This document shows, piece after piece, positions 35,746 to 44,302 of a stretch of DNA of 64,000 nucleotides. Made by a program: the position numbers and the translations under genes. The DNA lies in contig JADJOM010000003.1 of assembly GCA_016713785.1 (NCBI GenBank), positions 2,613,859 to 2,677,858 on the forward strand, in the 5' to 3' direction. The notes beneath the pieces were generated by a model, which saw nothing but the letters and a program-made list of their open reading frames with translations, made no database searches and was not told the origin of the DNA. The stretch comes from Gemmatimonadota bacterium. Lineage in GTDB: Bacteria; Gemmatimonadota; Gemmatimonadetes; Gemmatimonadales; GWC2-71-9. Positions within the stretch are counted from its first letter, which is position 1. Each line of letters starts with the position of its first letter.

Positions 35746-37500
35746 GTGACCCCCCCCACCACGCCCACCGGCGCGCCGGCGATCACCCTCGCCGACTCGC
35801 GCCGCGTGCCCGGACCGGGCCTCCTCTGGGACCGCCCCGGGGCCGTGGCGGAGGTCACCTGCCCCGATGAGCTGCTCGACGGCTTCCTCGCCGCCTGGCG
35901 GGAGGCGGCGCGGCGCATGCTCGACCGGCTCGGCTGGACCACGGAGGCGCTCACGGCCCGCCGCTTTGCGCACGGCGCCAGCGTGGCCGTGAGCGCCCCG
36001 ATCGACCTCCTCTTCACCGCGACCGAGATCAACGAGTGGGCCATCGCCGCGGCCACCGAGCACCTCGGCGGCCCGGCGGCCCCCATCGAGGCGGTGGCCG
36101 CCGCCGACCTGCGGGAGCGGATGCGCGCCGAGGCCCGCCCCGCCCTGCTGGCGCTCTACCGGGAGGCCACCGCCCGCGGCCTCACCTGCCTGCACGATCC
36201 CGACGAGGTCTCGGTGGGCGCCGGCACCGGCTCCCGCACCTGGGCGGTCGGCGCCCTCCCGGCACCGGCGCAGGTGGACTGGGCCGGCATCCATGACATC
36301 CCCGTGGTGCTCGTGACCGGCTCCAACGGCAAGACCACCACCGTCCGGCTGCTCGCGGCCATGGCCACCGCCGCCGGGCGCCTCACGGGGCTGAGCTGCA
36401 CTGATACCGTGACCATCGGCGGCGAGGTGATGGACCGCGGCGACTGGGCCGGCCCCGCCGGCGCGCGCTTCGTGCTGCGTGATCGCCGGGTGGAATTCGC
36501 CGTGCTCGAGACCGCGCGGGGCGGGATCCTCCGCCGCGGCCTGGCCGCCACCCGCGCCGTGGCGGCCATGGTCACCAACATCGCCGAGGACCACGTGGGC
36601 GAGTGGGGCGTCGGCGACCTGCGCACCCTGGCCGAGACCAAGCTGGTGGTGGGGCGCGCCGTGCTGCCCGGCGGCCGCCTGGTGCTCAACGCCGACGACG
36701 CGCACCTGGTGGCGGTGGCGCCGCTGGCCCGCGCCCCGATCCTGTGGACCTCCCTCGATCCGGGCGCGCCGGTCCTCGCCGCGCACCGGGCCACGGGAGG
36801 CGATGCCTGCTGGGTGGAAGACGGGATGATCGTGCTGGCGCAGGGCGGCGCGCGCACCGAGGTGCTGCCGGTGGCGGACGCGCCGATGACCATCGGCGGC
36901 GCGGCGCGGCACAACGTCTACAACGCCCTCGGCGCGGTGGCGCTCGCGGCCGTCGCCGGCCTGCCACTCGACGCGATCCGCGCCGGCCTGCGCCAGTTCC
37001 ACGGCACCAGCCACGACAACCCGGGCCGCCTCAACCTCTACCAGCTGGGCGGCGCCACGGCCATCGTGGACTTCGCCCACAACCCGCACGGCATGGACGC
37101 GCTGATTGCGCTGGCGCGCGCCCTCCCCGCCGCCCGCCGCCTGGTAATCCTGGGGCAGGCCGGCGACCGCGACGACGACGCCATCCGCCAGCTGGCGCGC
37201 AGCGCCTGGGCGCTGCGCCCCGACCGGGTGCTGCTGAAGGAGATGGAGCACTACCTGCGGGGCCGGCAGCCCGGCGAGGCCAGCGACCTCCTGGCCGCGG
37301 AGCTTCAGGCCCTCGGTGCCGACCCGGCAAGCGTCGAGCGCCACCCCACCGAGCTGCTCGCGGTGCGCGCCGCGCTCGCCTGGGCCCGTCCCGGCGACCT
37401 GCTGGTGCTCCCCACCCACGCCGAGCGCGGCCGCGTGATCGCCCTCCTGGAGCGGCTCTACGCCCAGGATTGGCGGCCCGGCACGCCGCTGCCCGAGTAA
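35746..37500 (+). CDS. Mur-ligase-like CphA paralogue without ATP-grasp domain
   Basis: A 584-residue protein, 7 bp downstream of cphA. It has a Mur ligase core with the P-loop GSNGKTTT at about 192, DRGDWAGPAGARFVLRDRRVEFAVLETARGGILRRG (the CphA-like central part, shown in pieces in cphA too), NIAEDHVGEWG and VDFAHNPHGMDAL. The N-terminal 170 residues are unlike the ATP-grasp of cphA and of unknown fold. Start GTG 35746. The protein probably ligates an amino acid to a cyanophycin-related acceptor, or modifies the side chains or primer; the precise reaction is unknown. It ends at a strong terminator. Confidence 0.8.
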   Translation: MTPPTTPTGAPAITLADSRRVPGPGLLWDRPGAVAEVTCPDELLDGFLAAWREAARRMLDRLGWTTEALTARRFAHGASVAVSAPIDLLFTATEINEWAIAAATEHLGGPAAPIEAVAAADLRERMRAEARPALLALYREATARGLTCLHDPDEVSVGAGTGSRTWAVGALPAPAQVDWAGIHDIPVVLVTGSNGKTTTVRLLAAMATAAGRLTGLSCTDTVTIGGEVMDRGDWAGPAGARFVLRDRRVEFAVLETARGGILRRGLAATRAVAAMVTNIAEDHVGEWGVGDLRTLAETKLVVGRAVLPGGRLVLNADDAHLVAVAPLARAPILWTSLDPGAPVLAAHRATGGDACWVEDGMIVLAQGGARTEVLPVADAPMTIGGAARHNVYNALGAVALAAVAGLPLDAIRAGLRQFHGTSHDNPGRLNLYQLGGATAIVDFAHNPHGMDALIALARALPAARRLVILGQAGDRDDDAIRQLARSAWALRPDRVLLKEMEHYLRGRQPGEASDLLAAELQALGADPASVERHPTELLAVRAALAWARPGDLLVLPTHAERGRVIALLERLYAQDWRPGTPLPE

Positions 37501-37514
37501 TCCCCCGCAACAAC

Positions 37515-37544
37515 GAAGGCCGGGATCCGAGGATCCCGGCCTTC
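37515..37544. terminator. Strong bidirectional terminator ending the cyanophycin locus
   Basis: A perfect 14-bp stem, GAAGGCCGGGATCC / GGATCCCGGCCTTC, with a 2-nt loop between convergent genes. Confidence 0.8.
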
Positions 37545-37565
37545 ATGACACGCCCCGCGTGGCGG

Positions 37566-38090
37566 CTAGCGCCGGCCGCGGCCGCCCTTGTTGTCGCGGT
37601 CGTCGAGCTTGCGGGTCTTGGCCAGCTCCTCGGCCTGCTTGGCGGCCAGCCGGATCATCCGCTCCGGGCTCTCCGCCTTCATGATCTGGCGCGGGGCGCC
37701 GGCGGTGATGACCGCCTTGCCGTCCTGCACCTCGACCGTCAGGGGGCGCCCCGTGGTCAGCTCGAAGCAGCCGAGGACCTCCTCGCCCGCGCCCGCCGCC
37801 GCCTTGACCCGCTCCCCCAGCGCCTCCCGGCTGCCGAGACCCTCGAGGGTCACCGCCGGGGTGCCGAACGGCGTGATGGGCCGGACCAGCAGCGCCACCT
37901 TGGCCCCCGTCACCGACGGGGCGATCCGCACTTCCTTGCCGCCCACCTCGCGGGCCCAGCGGGTGGCTTCCCGCTCGGCAGGGGAGGGGGTCCCGCCCTT
38001 GGTGACGGTCGCGGACTTGGCCGCGCTGCCCGCCTTCTGCTTTTCCTGGTTCCGCTTGAGGGCCTTCAGGTACTCCGGCTCGTCTGACAC
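37566..38090 (-). CDS. Hypothetical protein, Lys/Ala-rich
   Basis: A 174-residue soluble protein with a basic helical N-terminus (YLKALKRNQEKQKAGSAAK), a beta-rich middle (KEVRIAPSVTGAKVALLVRP, PLTVEVQDGKAVITAG) and a charged helical C-terminus ending DNKGGRGRR. No family was recognised. The GTG start at 38090 has GGAG eight bases upstream; an ATG at 38135 would lengthen it by 15 residues. It converges on the cyanophycin locus. Confidence 0.55.
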   Translation of the reverse strand: MSDEPEYLKALKRNQEKQKAGSAAKSATVTKGGTPSPAEREATRWAREVGGKEVRIAPSVTGAKVALLVRPITPFGTPAVTLEGLGSREALGERVKAAAGAGEEVLGCFELTTGRPLTVEVQDGKAVITAGAPRQIMKAESPERMIRLAAKQAEELAKTRKLDDRDNKGGRGRR

Positions 38091-38177
38091 GGCTCGTTCT
38101 CCGACTGGCGACGGTCTGTTCTTGGGGAGGGGCAAGATAAACCCTGATGCAGCATGGGGGAACGGGGGGGCGCCCGG

Positions 38178-38663
38178 CTACTCCCGGCGGGGGCGGAGCG
38201 GGAGCCCCGGCGGGTACACCTCGCACTTGGCGGCCCGGTCGCTGTGGAGCAGGCAGAAGGCGCCTTGCTGCCCCCAGCGGCTCACCCAGGCCGACATCAC
38301 GGCCCGGTCGGACGGGCTGAAGAACCCGGAGGGACGCTCGTCGTCGGTGGAGCGGATGTGGGTGTGAATGGTCCCGATCCACCCGGGCGGGCCGCAGCGC
38401 TCGATCGACGCCTGCGCTTCCGCAGTGAGGCTGTCGGCCTGCGCCACCTCGAGCGGGAGGACGTCCGTCACGTGGACGGTATCCCCCTCCAGCCACCCGC
38501 CGAGGCAGGCCACATACTCCCGACGGTCGGCCACGCTGGCGTCCCAGAGGTCGGCGAAGCCGTTCTTTGCGGCCTGGGCCAGCGACCACCCGGGCTGGGC
38601 CTGGGCCGCCAGCGGCGCGGCCGTGAGCAGTGCCAGCATGTGGGCCCAGCGGCACGATGCCAT
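38178..38663 (-). CDS. Exported JAB/MPN-like metalloprotease candidate
   Basis: A 161-residue protein with a signal peptide (AHMLALLTAAPLAAQA). The segment GWIGTIHTHIRSTDDERPSGFFSPSDRAVM has the HxH...SxxD layout of a JAMM metal site, though the spacer is longer than usual. A preceding acidic residue in DVLPLEV could be the catalytic Glu. Four Cys residues in the mature part may form disulfides. Assignment to JAB/MPN is tentative. It lies 2 bp after the upstream membrane-protein gene. Confidence 0.5.
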   Translation of the reverse strand: MASCRWAHMLALLTAAPLAAQAQPGWSLAQAAKNGFADLWDASVADRREYVACLGGWLEGDTVHVTDVLPLEVAQADSLTAEAQASIERCGPPGWIGTIHTHIRSTDDERPSGFFSPSDRAVMSAWVSRWGQQGAFCLLHSDRAAKCEVYPPGLPLRPRRE

Positions 38664-38665
38664 GG

Positions 38666-39115
38666 TCAGCGCTTGGTGACCATCACCCACAACGCGTAGA
38701 ACAGCAGCGCCGTCGAGGCCCAGCCCACCACCGACCAGCGCTGGAACAGCCGCCGGATCACCGCCGGGTCGTCGCTTTTCTCGAGCCGCACCTGGTCGGG
38801 GAGCAGCACCACCAGCCACGAGAGCGTGCTGAGGGAGAGCGCCACGATGCCCTTGAGCAGCCACGGCGTGGCCAGCACCGGGTAGTCCATGCGGAGAATC
38901 ATCCAGACCCCGCTCACCGTGAGCGCCGCCCCGCCCCCGGCGGTGAAGGCCAGGTCGGTCCAGAGGATGGCCCGCGCGATCGGGCGGAACGGCACCGTGC
39001 CGTCACGCCAATGACGGTAGAGGTAGTAGGACCACACGCCCGTGACGGTCACGTTGCCGAGCAGCAGCACCGCGCCCAGCAGGTGGAGCGACTTGATGAC
39101 GAGGTAGTCAACCAT
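38666..39115 (-). CDS. DUF2269-like integral membrane protein
   Basis: A 149-residue protein with four predicted transmembrane helices: VIKSLHLLGAVLLLGNVTVTG, ILWTDLAFTAGGGAALTVSG, LLKGIVALSLSTLSWLVVLL and WASTALLFYALWVMV. The opening KSLHLLGAVLLLGN matches the DUF2269 family of predicted membrane proteins, of unknown function. ATG 39115 precedes the first helix. Confidence 0.7.
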   Translation of the reverse strand: MVDYLVIKSLHLLGAVLLLGNVTVTGVWSYYLYRHWRDGTVPFRPIARAILWTDLAFTAGGGAALTVSGVWMILRMDYPVLATPWLLKGIVALSLSTLSWLVVLLPDQVRLEKSDDPAVIRRLFQRWSVVGWASTALLFYALWVMVTKR

Positions 39116-39269
39116 GGCGGGCCTCGGTCGGGCCACGCCGCCGGGCAGGCGGGCGGCGCGCCGGGGCCGGGCGCGGGGTGAGCGGGGGCGTGCCGGGCAG
39201 GTGCAGGTCCATCGCGGAAAGGTACGCTGCCCACGCGGCGACCGGCCAGATGGTCGCCGGCGCGAGGCC

Positions 39270-40166
39270 TCAGGCCGGGGTGGTGTCGAGCAGCGACTGG
39301 CGCGGCCCGCGGGACAGCATGGCGCGTCCCAGGATCACCAGCTTCCGCCGGAAGGGGACGTGCGCCCGGGCGCGGAAGACGTCACCGTCCATCCGCTCGA
39401 TCTCATCGAGAATCCCGGCGTAGGTGCGCTGCATGAGCCGCACGGTGAGGCGGGAGCCGTCGTCCGGAAAGCGGTCGATCGCCGGTTCCGCCGCCGCGAA
39501 GTACTCCCGGGCCCGGCAGATCTGGAAGGCCACGTACAGCCGGAGCCGCGGCGTCATCGTGCGCCGCTCCAGATCCGCCCGGCTGATTCCCCACGCGGCG
39601 AGTTCGGTGGCGGGAAAGTAGAGCCGGCCGCGGTCCAGGTCCTCGCGCACGTCGCGCAGGATGTTGGTGAGCTGCATGGCGAGCCCGAGCTGCAGCCCGG
39701 CAGCCTCCTCCCCCGGCTGGGCGCCGAGGATCGGCGCCACCGCGAGCCCCACCCCCCCGGCCACCTGGCGGCAATAGCGCTCGAGCGCCGCGACGTCGGG
39801 GATGGCCACCGGCTCGAGATCCAGGGCCACGCCCTCCAGCAGCTCGAGCAGCGGGTCCAGCGGTACGGGATAGCGCCGCAGGGTGTCGTGCAACGCCAGC
39901 CAGCGGTCGTCGGTCGGCGGGGTGCCCGCGTGCATGGCCCGGACCTGCGCCGCGAGTGCGGCGAGGTCGGCGCGGGCCTGCGCCTCCGGCCGGTCGCCGC
40001 GGTCGTCGACCAGGTTGTCGGCGTGGCGGCAATAGGCATAGAGCGCGCACACGGCACGGCGCTTGGCCGCGGGCAGGAACCGGCTGGCAAAGTGAAAGCT
40101 CTTGGCCCAGGTGGCCGTGAGCGCTTCCGCCTCGGCGTAGCTCCGTTCCAGCGGATCGAGGATCAC
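39270..40166 (-). CDS. Phytoene/squalene synthase family protein
   Basis: A 298-residue trans-isoprenyl diphosphate synthase, head-to-head type. The first aspartate-rich motif is D50NLVDD, preceded by ALYAYCRHAD; the second is NILRDVREDLDRGRLYFP, near residue 165. The enzyme condenses two GGPP or FPP to phytoene or squalene. The adjacent CarH-type light regulator favours phytoene synthase (crtB), but hopanoid HpnC/HpnD cannot be excluded. GTG 40166 lies 19 bp after the regulator stop, with GGGGA upstream, so both genes share a transcript. Confidence 0.88.
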   Translation of the reverse strand: MILDPLERSYAEAEALTATWAKSFHFASRFLPAAKRRAVCALYAYCRHADNLVDDRGDRPEAQARADLAALAAQVRAMHAGTPPTDDRWLALHDTLRRYPVPLDPLLELLEGVALDLEPVAIPDVAALERYCRQVAGGVGLAVAPILGAQPGEEAAGLQLGLAMQLTNILRDVREDLDRGRLYFPATELAAWGISRADLERRTMTPRLRLYVAFQICRAREYFAAAEPAIDRFPDDGSRLTVRLMQRTYAGILDEIERMDGDVFRARAHVPFRRKLVILGRAMLSRGPRQSLLDTTPA

Positions 40167-40185
40167 GGCGATGTCCCCAGCGCGC

Positions 40186-41085
40186 TCACGCCAGCACCAC
40201 CCGCAGGGGCGTCGGCGCCGCGCCCGGCGCCGGGATCGCGCCCGCGCCCACCTTGAGCCCCGCCCGGCGCAACCGCGCGCCGTTGGCATCCGCGCCCGCC
40301 CCACCCAGCACCACCCGGGTCCCGGGCGGGAGCAGCCGCGGCAACCGGCGCAGCTCCACCAGCCGGGCGAGCACGTTGTCCGGATTGACGGCGGAGATGG
40401 CCACCACGGCGGGGACCACCGTCCACGCCGCGTCGGTCAGATCCTTGAGCGGCAGGTCGGCGCCGAGGTACTGCACCCGCCAGCCGGCCTGCCGCATCTC
40501 GACCAGCGTCACCAGGAAGCCCCACTCATGGTGCTCGCCCGGCATGCACGCGGCCAGCAGCACCGGGCCGGTGGCCGGGCCGCCGGCGAGTTCCTGCTTG
40601 AGCTGCTGCACCACGACCTCGCTGGCGAGGTGCTCGGCCGCCACGTTGAGCTTGCCGAGGGCCCAGAGATCACCGATCACCTCGCTCAGGGGGAGGACGA
40701 TCTCCCGCCCGAAGCGGAGCCCGCCGAGCCGCTGGCGCTGCTCCTGCAGCAGCTGGGTGAGCTGCTCCCGGTCGAGCCGGCGGATGGCCTCGAGCATGAG
40801 CGAAAGCGGCGAGCCGTCGGTGGCCCGCCCCTCGGCCCGGGCGATGACCGACTCGCGTGCCTCCCGGACCAGGTCGCCGATGCGCTCCCCCGCCGCGCAC
40901 AGGCGCCCGAAGGCGCGCAGCAGCGCCACCTGCTCGCTGGTGTAGACCCGATAGCGGTTGGGCAGGCGGCGGGGCCGGACCACTTCATAGCGCCGTTCCC
41001 ACGCGCGCAGCCGCGCGGTCTGCAGGCCGGTGAGCTCGGCGACTTCGTGAATCTCGTAGGTGCGGTTGGGCGCGATGGCGGTCAT
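40186..41085 (-). CDS. CarH/LitR-like B12-dependent MerR-family light regulator
   Basis: A 299-residue regulator. The MerR winged helix covers about 8-78 (TYEIHEVAELTGLQTARLRAWERRY). The helix bundle has W141-x9-E151-H152, the Trp-x9-Glu-His signature of CarH photoreceptors, and the Rossmann domain carries the cobalamin motif E184-x-H186-x-x-G189, where His186 would be the lower axial ligand. Such proteins bind adenosylcobalamin in the dark, repress as tetramers and release DNA on illumination. The residue after W141 is Ala, where Thermus CarH has the His used in its bis-His light state. ATG 41085. Confidence 0.9.
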   Translation of the reverse strand: MTAIAPNRTYEIHEVAELTGLQTARLRAWERRYEVVRPRRLPNRYRVYTSEQVALLRAFGRLCAAGERIGDLVREARESVIARAEGRATDGSPLSLMLEAIRRLDREQLTQLLQEQRQRLGGLRFGREIVLPLSEVIGDLWALGKLNVAAEHLASEVVVQQLKQELAGGPATGPVLLAACMPGEHHEWGFLVTLVEMRQAGWRVQYLGADLPLKDLTDAAWTVVPAVVAISAVNPDNVLARLVELRRLPRLLPPGTRVVLGGAGADANGARLRRAGLKVGAGAIPAPGAAPTPLRVVLA

Positions 41086-41103
41086 GGCGTCGGGGGCGTT
41101 TGT

Positions 41104-41136
41104 TTGTTCAAGGTTATCACAAAAATCGTTGAACAA
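41104..41136. promoter_or_regulatory. Inverted repeat, probable operator in the carH-tkt gap
   Basis: Perfect 8-bp arms TTGTTCAA (41104-41111) and TTGAACAA (41129-41136) around an AT-rich centre, in the only AT-rich stretch nearby. It lies just upstream of the CarH-like gene and overlaps promoter-like sequences for the divergent tkt (TTATCA, 18 bp, TATAGC). It is a good candidate for autoregulation by the CarH-like protein. Confidence 0.55.
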
Positions 41137-41174
41137 GTATAGCGCCCCCTCACACGGTCCCGCCAGCACCCGCT

Positions 41175-43244
41175 ATGTTTGGCCGTCTTTACCGGAGCCC
41201 AGTCCTGAGCACCCCCGCGACGCGGACCCGTCCGGCCACCGAGGCCGCCTCGTCCGACGCCACCTGGCAGGTCATCAACTCCCTCCGCGTCCTCGCCATG
41301 GACGCCGTGGAACAGTCCCAGTCGGGCCATCCCGGCACCCCGATGGCCCTCGCCCCGGCGGCGATCGTCCTCTGGGAACAGTGCCTCCGGTTCGATCCCG
41401 CCGCCCCCGCCTGGCCCGACCGCGACCGCTTCGTGCTCTCCTGCGGCCACGCCTCGATGCTCCTCTACGGGCTGCTGCACCTGAGCGGGTATGAGCTCAC
41501 GCTCGAGGACCTGCGCCAGTTCCGGCAGTGGGGATCGAAGACGCCGGGGCACCCGGAGCGCGGCCACACCGTCGGCGTGGAGACCACCACCGGCCCGCTG
41601 GGCCAGGGCGTGGGGAACGCGGTGGGCATGGCCATCGCCGAGCGGGTGCTGCGCGAGCGCTTCAACCGCCCGGGCCACGAGGTGATCGACCACCGGGTCT
41701 GGGGCTTCGTGAGCGACGGCGACCTCATGGAAGGCGTGGCGAGCGAGGCCGCCTCGCTCGCCGGGCACCTGGGGCTGGGGCGCCTGACCCTGATCTTCGA
41801 CGACAACCACATCACCATCGACGGTGACACCGCGCTCAGCTTCACCGAGGACGTGGGGCGCCGCTTCGAGGCCTACGGCTGGCACGTGCTGCGGGTGGCC
41901 GATGGCAACGACCTGGCCGCGATCGCGGCGGCGCTCGCCGCGGCCCGCGCCGAGGCGGCCAGGCCGACGCTGGTGGTCCTGCGCACGAAGATCGGCGACC
42001 CCGCGCCCACCAAGGGGAACACCTCCGCCGCCCACGGCGCGCCCCTCGGCAAGGACGAGGTGGCGAAGACCAAGGCCATCCTCGGCTGGCCCGAGACCCC
42101 GTTCCACGTGGCGCCCGAGACCGTGGCCTGGCGCGATGCCGCCCGGCGGCGGGGTGCCGCCGCGCACGCGGACTGGTCCGCCCGCTTCGCGGCTTACCGC
42201 GCCGCCCACCCCGCGCTCGCCGCCGAGCTGGAGCAGTGGCTCTCGGGTGCGCTCCCCGCGGGCTGGGACGACGGGCTCCCCGGCTTCACCCCCGCCGACG
42301 GCCAGCTGGCCACCCGGCAGGCCTCCGCCAAGGTGCTCAACGCGCTGGCGGCAAAGCTCCCGAACCTCATGGGCGGCTCGGCCGACCTGGCCGAGAGCAC
42401 CGGCACGGACATCAAGGGCGGCGGCAGCTTCTCGGCCACCGGCACCGGCCGGAACGTCCACTGGGGCGTGCGCGAGCACGGCATGGGCGCCTGCCTCAAC
42501 GGGATGGCGGCGCACGGCGGCATCCGCCCCTTCGGCAGCACCTTCCTGATCTTCACCGACTACTGCAAGCCGTCGATCCGCCTCGCGGGGCTGATGCAGC
42601 TGCCGGTGGTCTACATCGGCACCCACGACTCCATCGGCCTGGGCGAGGACGGCCCGACGCACCAGCCGATCGAGCAGCTCGCGATGCTGCGGTCCACGCC
42701 GAACGTCACCGTGATCCGGCCGGCCGACGCGAACGAGACGGTCGAGGCCTGGAAGGCCGCGGTGCGTCGCGCCGACGGGCCCACCGTGCTGGTGCTCTCG
42801 CGGCAGAAGCTGCCGATCCTCGACCGGACCCGGTACGCGCCGGCGGAGGGCGCGGCGCGGGGCGGATACGTGCTGCTCGACGCCCCCGGCGGCACCCCCG
42901 CGGCCATCGTCATGGCCACCGGGGCGGAGGTGCACCTGGCGCTGGCGGCGGTGGAACGGCTGCAGGCGTCGGGGGTGGCGGCGCGGCTGGTGTCGCTGCC
43001 GTCGTGGGAACTGTTCGCGGCGCAGCCCGCCGCCTATCGTGAGGCGGTGCTCCCGGCGGCGGTGCGTGCGCGGGTGGCCGTCGAGGCGGCGACCAGCTTC
43101 GGCTGGCACCGGTGGGTGGGGGAGCGGGGCGAAGTCGTCGGGATCGACCACTTCGGCGCGTCCGCCCCGGCGGACCGCCTGTTCAAGGAATTCGGGTTCA
43201 CCGCCGACGGCATCGTTGCCGCGGTCACACGGGTGCTTTCATGA
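41175..43244 (+). CDS. tkt: Transketolase
   Basis: A 689-residue thiamine-diphosphate enzyme of the non-oxidative pentose phosphate pathway. SGHPGTPM, the TPP motif SDGDLMEGVASEAASLAGH and its distal Asn (DDNHITIDG), and the pyrimidine-domain segment GVREHGMGACLNGMA with IGLGEDGPTHQPIEQ are all present. ATG 41175 gives about 15 extra residues before the conserved core. The stop overlaps the tal start (ATGA), so the two pathway enzymes are co-translated. Confidence 0.96.
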   Translation: MFGRLYRSPVLSTPATRTRPATEAASSDATWQVINSLRVLAMDAVEQSQSGHPGTPMALAPAAIVLWEQCLRFDPAAPAWPDRDRFVLSCGHASMLLYGLLHLSGYELTLEDLRQFRQWGSKTPGHPERGHTVGVETTTGPLGQGVGNAVGMAIAERVLRERFNRPGHEVIDHRVWGFVSDGDLMEGVASEAASLAGHLGLGRLTLIFDDNHITIDGDTALSFTEDVGRRFEAYGWHVLRVADGNDLAAIAAALAAARAEAARPTLVVLRTKIGDPAPTKGNTSAAHGAPLGKDEVAKTKAILGWPETPFHVAPETVAWRDAARRRGAAAHADWSARFAAYRAAHPALAAELEQWLSGALPAGWDDGLPGFTPADGQLATRQASAKVLNALAAKLPNLMGGSADLAESTGTDIKGGGSFSATGTGRNVHWGVREHGMGACLNGMAAHGGIRPFGSTFLIFTDYCKPSIRLAGLMQLPVVYIGTHDSIGLGEDGPTHQPIEQLAMLRSTPNVTVIRPADANETVEAWKAAVRRADGPTVLVLSRQKLPILDRTRYAPAEGAARGGYVLLDAPGGTPAAIVMATGAEVHLALAAVERLQASGVAARLVSLPSWELFAAQPAAYREAVLPAAVRARVAVEAATSFGWHRWVGERGEVVGIDHFGASAPADRLFKEFGFTADGIVAAVTRVLS

Positions 43245-44302
43245 CCAATCCCCTCCGCCAGCTCGGCGCCCACGGCCAGAGCCCCTGGTACGACTTCATC
43301 ACCCGCGACCTCATCGCCTCGGGCGAGCTGGGGCGGCTGATCCGCGAGGACGGCCTGCGGGGCATGACCACCAACCCCACGATCTTCGAGAAGGCCATCG
43401 CGGGGAGCGACCTCTACGACGCCGACATCCGCCGCCTGGCGGCGGAGGGGCGCACCCCGGCCGAGATCTTCGAGGCGCTGGCGGTGGCCGACGTGCAGGC
43501 CGCGTGCGACCTCTTCCGCGAGGTGTACGAGGCGTCGGGGGGGCTCGACGGGCTGGTCTCGATCGAGGTCTCGCCCACGCTGGCGCACGACACCGAGGGC
43601 ACCATCCGCGAGGCCGAGCGGCTGTGGCACCGGGTGGAGCGGGCCAACGTGATGATCAAGATCCCGGGCACCCGCGAGGGGCTCCCGGCGATCACCCACT
43701 GCCTGGCGCAGGGCATCAACGTGAACGTCACCCTGCTGTTCGGGGTGCAGCGCTATCGCGAGGTGGTCGAGGCGTTCATGGGCGGGCTGGAGCAGCGGCA
43801 CCGCGCGGGGCGGCCGATCGGCGCCATCGCGTCGGTGGCGAGCTTCTTCGTGAGCCGGGTGGACGGCAAGGTGCCGGGGTTCAAGGCGGCGATCGCCAAC
43901 GCGGCGCTGGCCTACCAGGCGTTCGAGGAGCTGTTCGCCACGCCGCGGTGGCAGGGGCTCGCGGCGGTGGGCGCCATGGTGCAGCGGCCGCTGTGGGCCT
44001 CCACCAGCGCCAAGGACCCGAGCCTTCCCGACGTGTACTACGTGGAGGCGCTGGTGGGCGACCGCACCGTGAACACCCTGCCGCCGGCCACCTTCGCCGC
44101 CTACCGCGACCATGGCCAGCCGGCCCGGCGCATCCACGAGGCCGTCGCCACCGCGCCCGCCGTGCTCGCCGACCTGGCGCGGCAGGGCATCAACCTCGAG
44201 CACATCACCCCGATCCTCGAGTCCGAGGGGGTGAGCTCGTTCGCGGCGTCGTTCGCGTCGCTGCTCGCCGTGATCGAGAAGAAGGCCGCGGTCCTGGTCT
44301 AG
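43241..44302 (+). CDS. tal: Transaldolase
   Basis: A 353-residue class I aldolase that transfers dihydroxyacetone units. The Schiff-base Lys is K140 in VMIKIPGT, and GMTTNPTIFEKAI and NVNVTLLFGVQRY are standard transaldolase stretches. The length fits the stand-alone bacterial form rather than a Tal-Pgi fusion. It starts at ATG 43241, overlapping the tkt stop, and ends overlapping the convergent ilvA stop by 4 bp. Confidence 0.95.
   Translation: MTNPLRQLGAHGQSPWYDFITRDLIASGELGRLIREDGLRGMTTNPTIFEKAIAGSDLYDADIRRLAAEGRTPAEIFEALAVADVQAACDLFREVYEASGGLDGLVSIEVSPTLAHDTEGTIREAERLWHRVERANVMIKIPGTREGLPAITHCLAQGINVNVTLLFGVQRYREVVEAFMGGLEQRHRAGRPIGAIASVASFFVSRVDGKVPGFKAAIANAALAYQAFEELFATPRWQGLAAVGAMVQRPLWASTSAKDPSLPDVYYVEALVGDRTVNTLPPATFAAYRDHGQPARRIHEAVATAPAVLADLARQGINLEHITPILESEGVSSFAASFASLLAVIEKKAAVLV

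Noticed and set aside
32841..36086. A 1081-codon open frame antisense to the cyanophycin synthetase genes
   Set aside because: It mirrors the sense genes in codon phase and has no recognisable motif.
39116..39269. Small frame between the DUF2269-like gene and the phytoene synthase
   Set aside because: Pro/Arg-rich low-complexity translation with no start signal; treated as intergenic.
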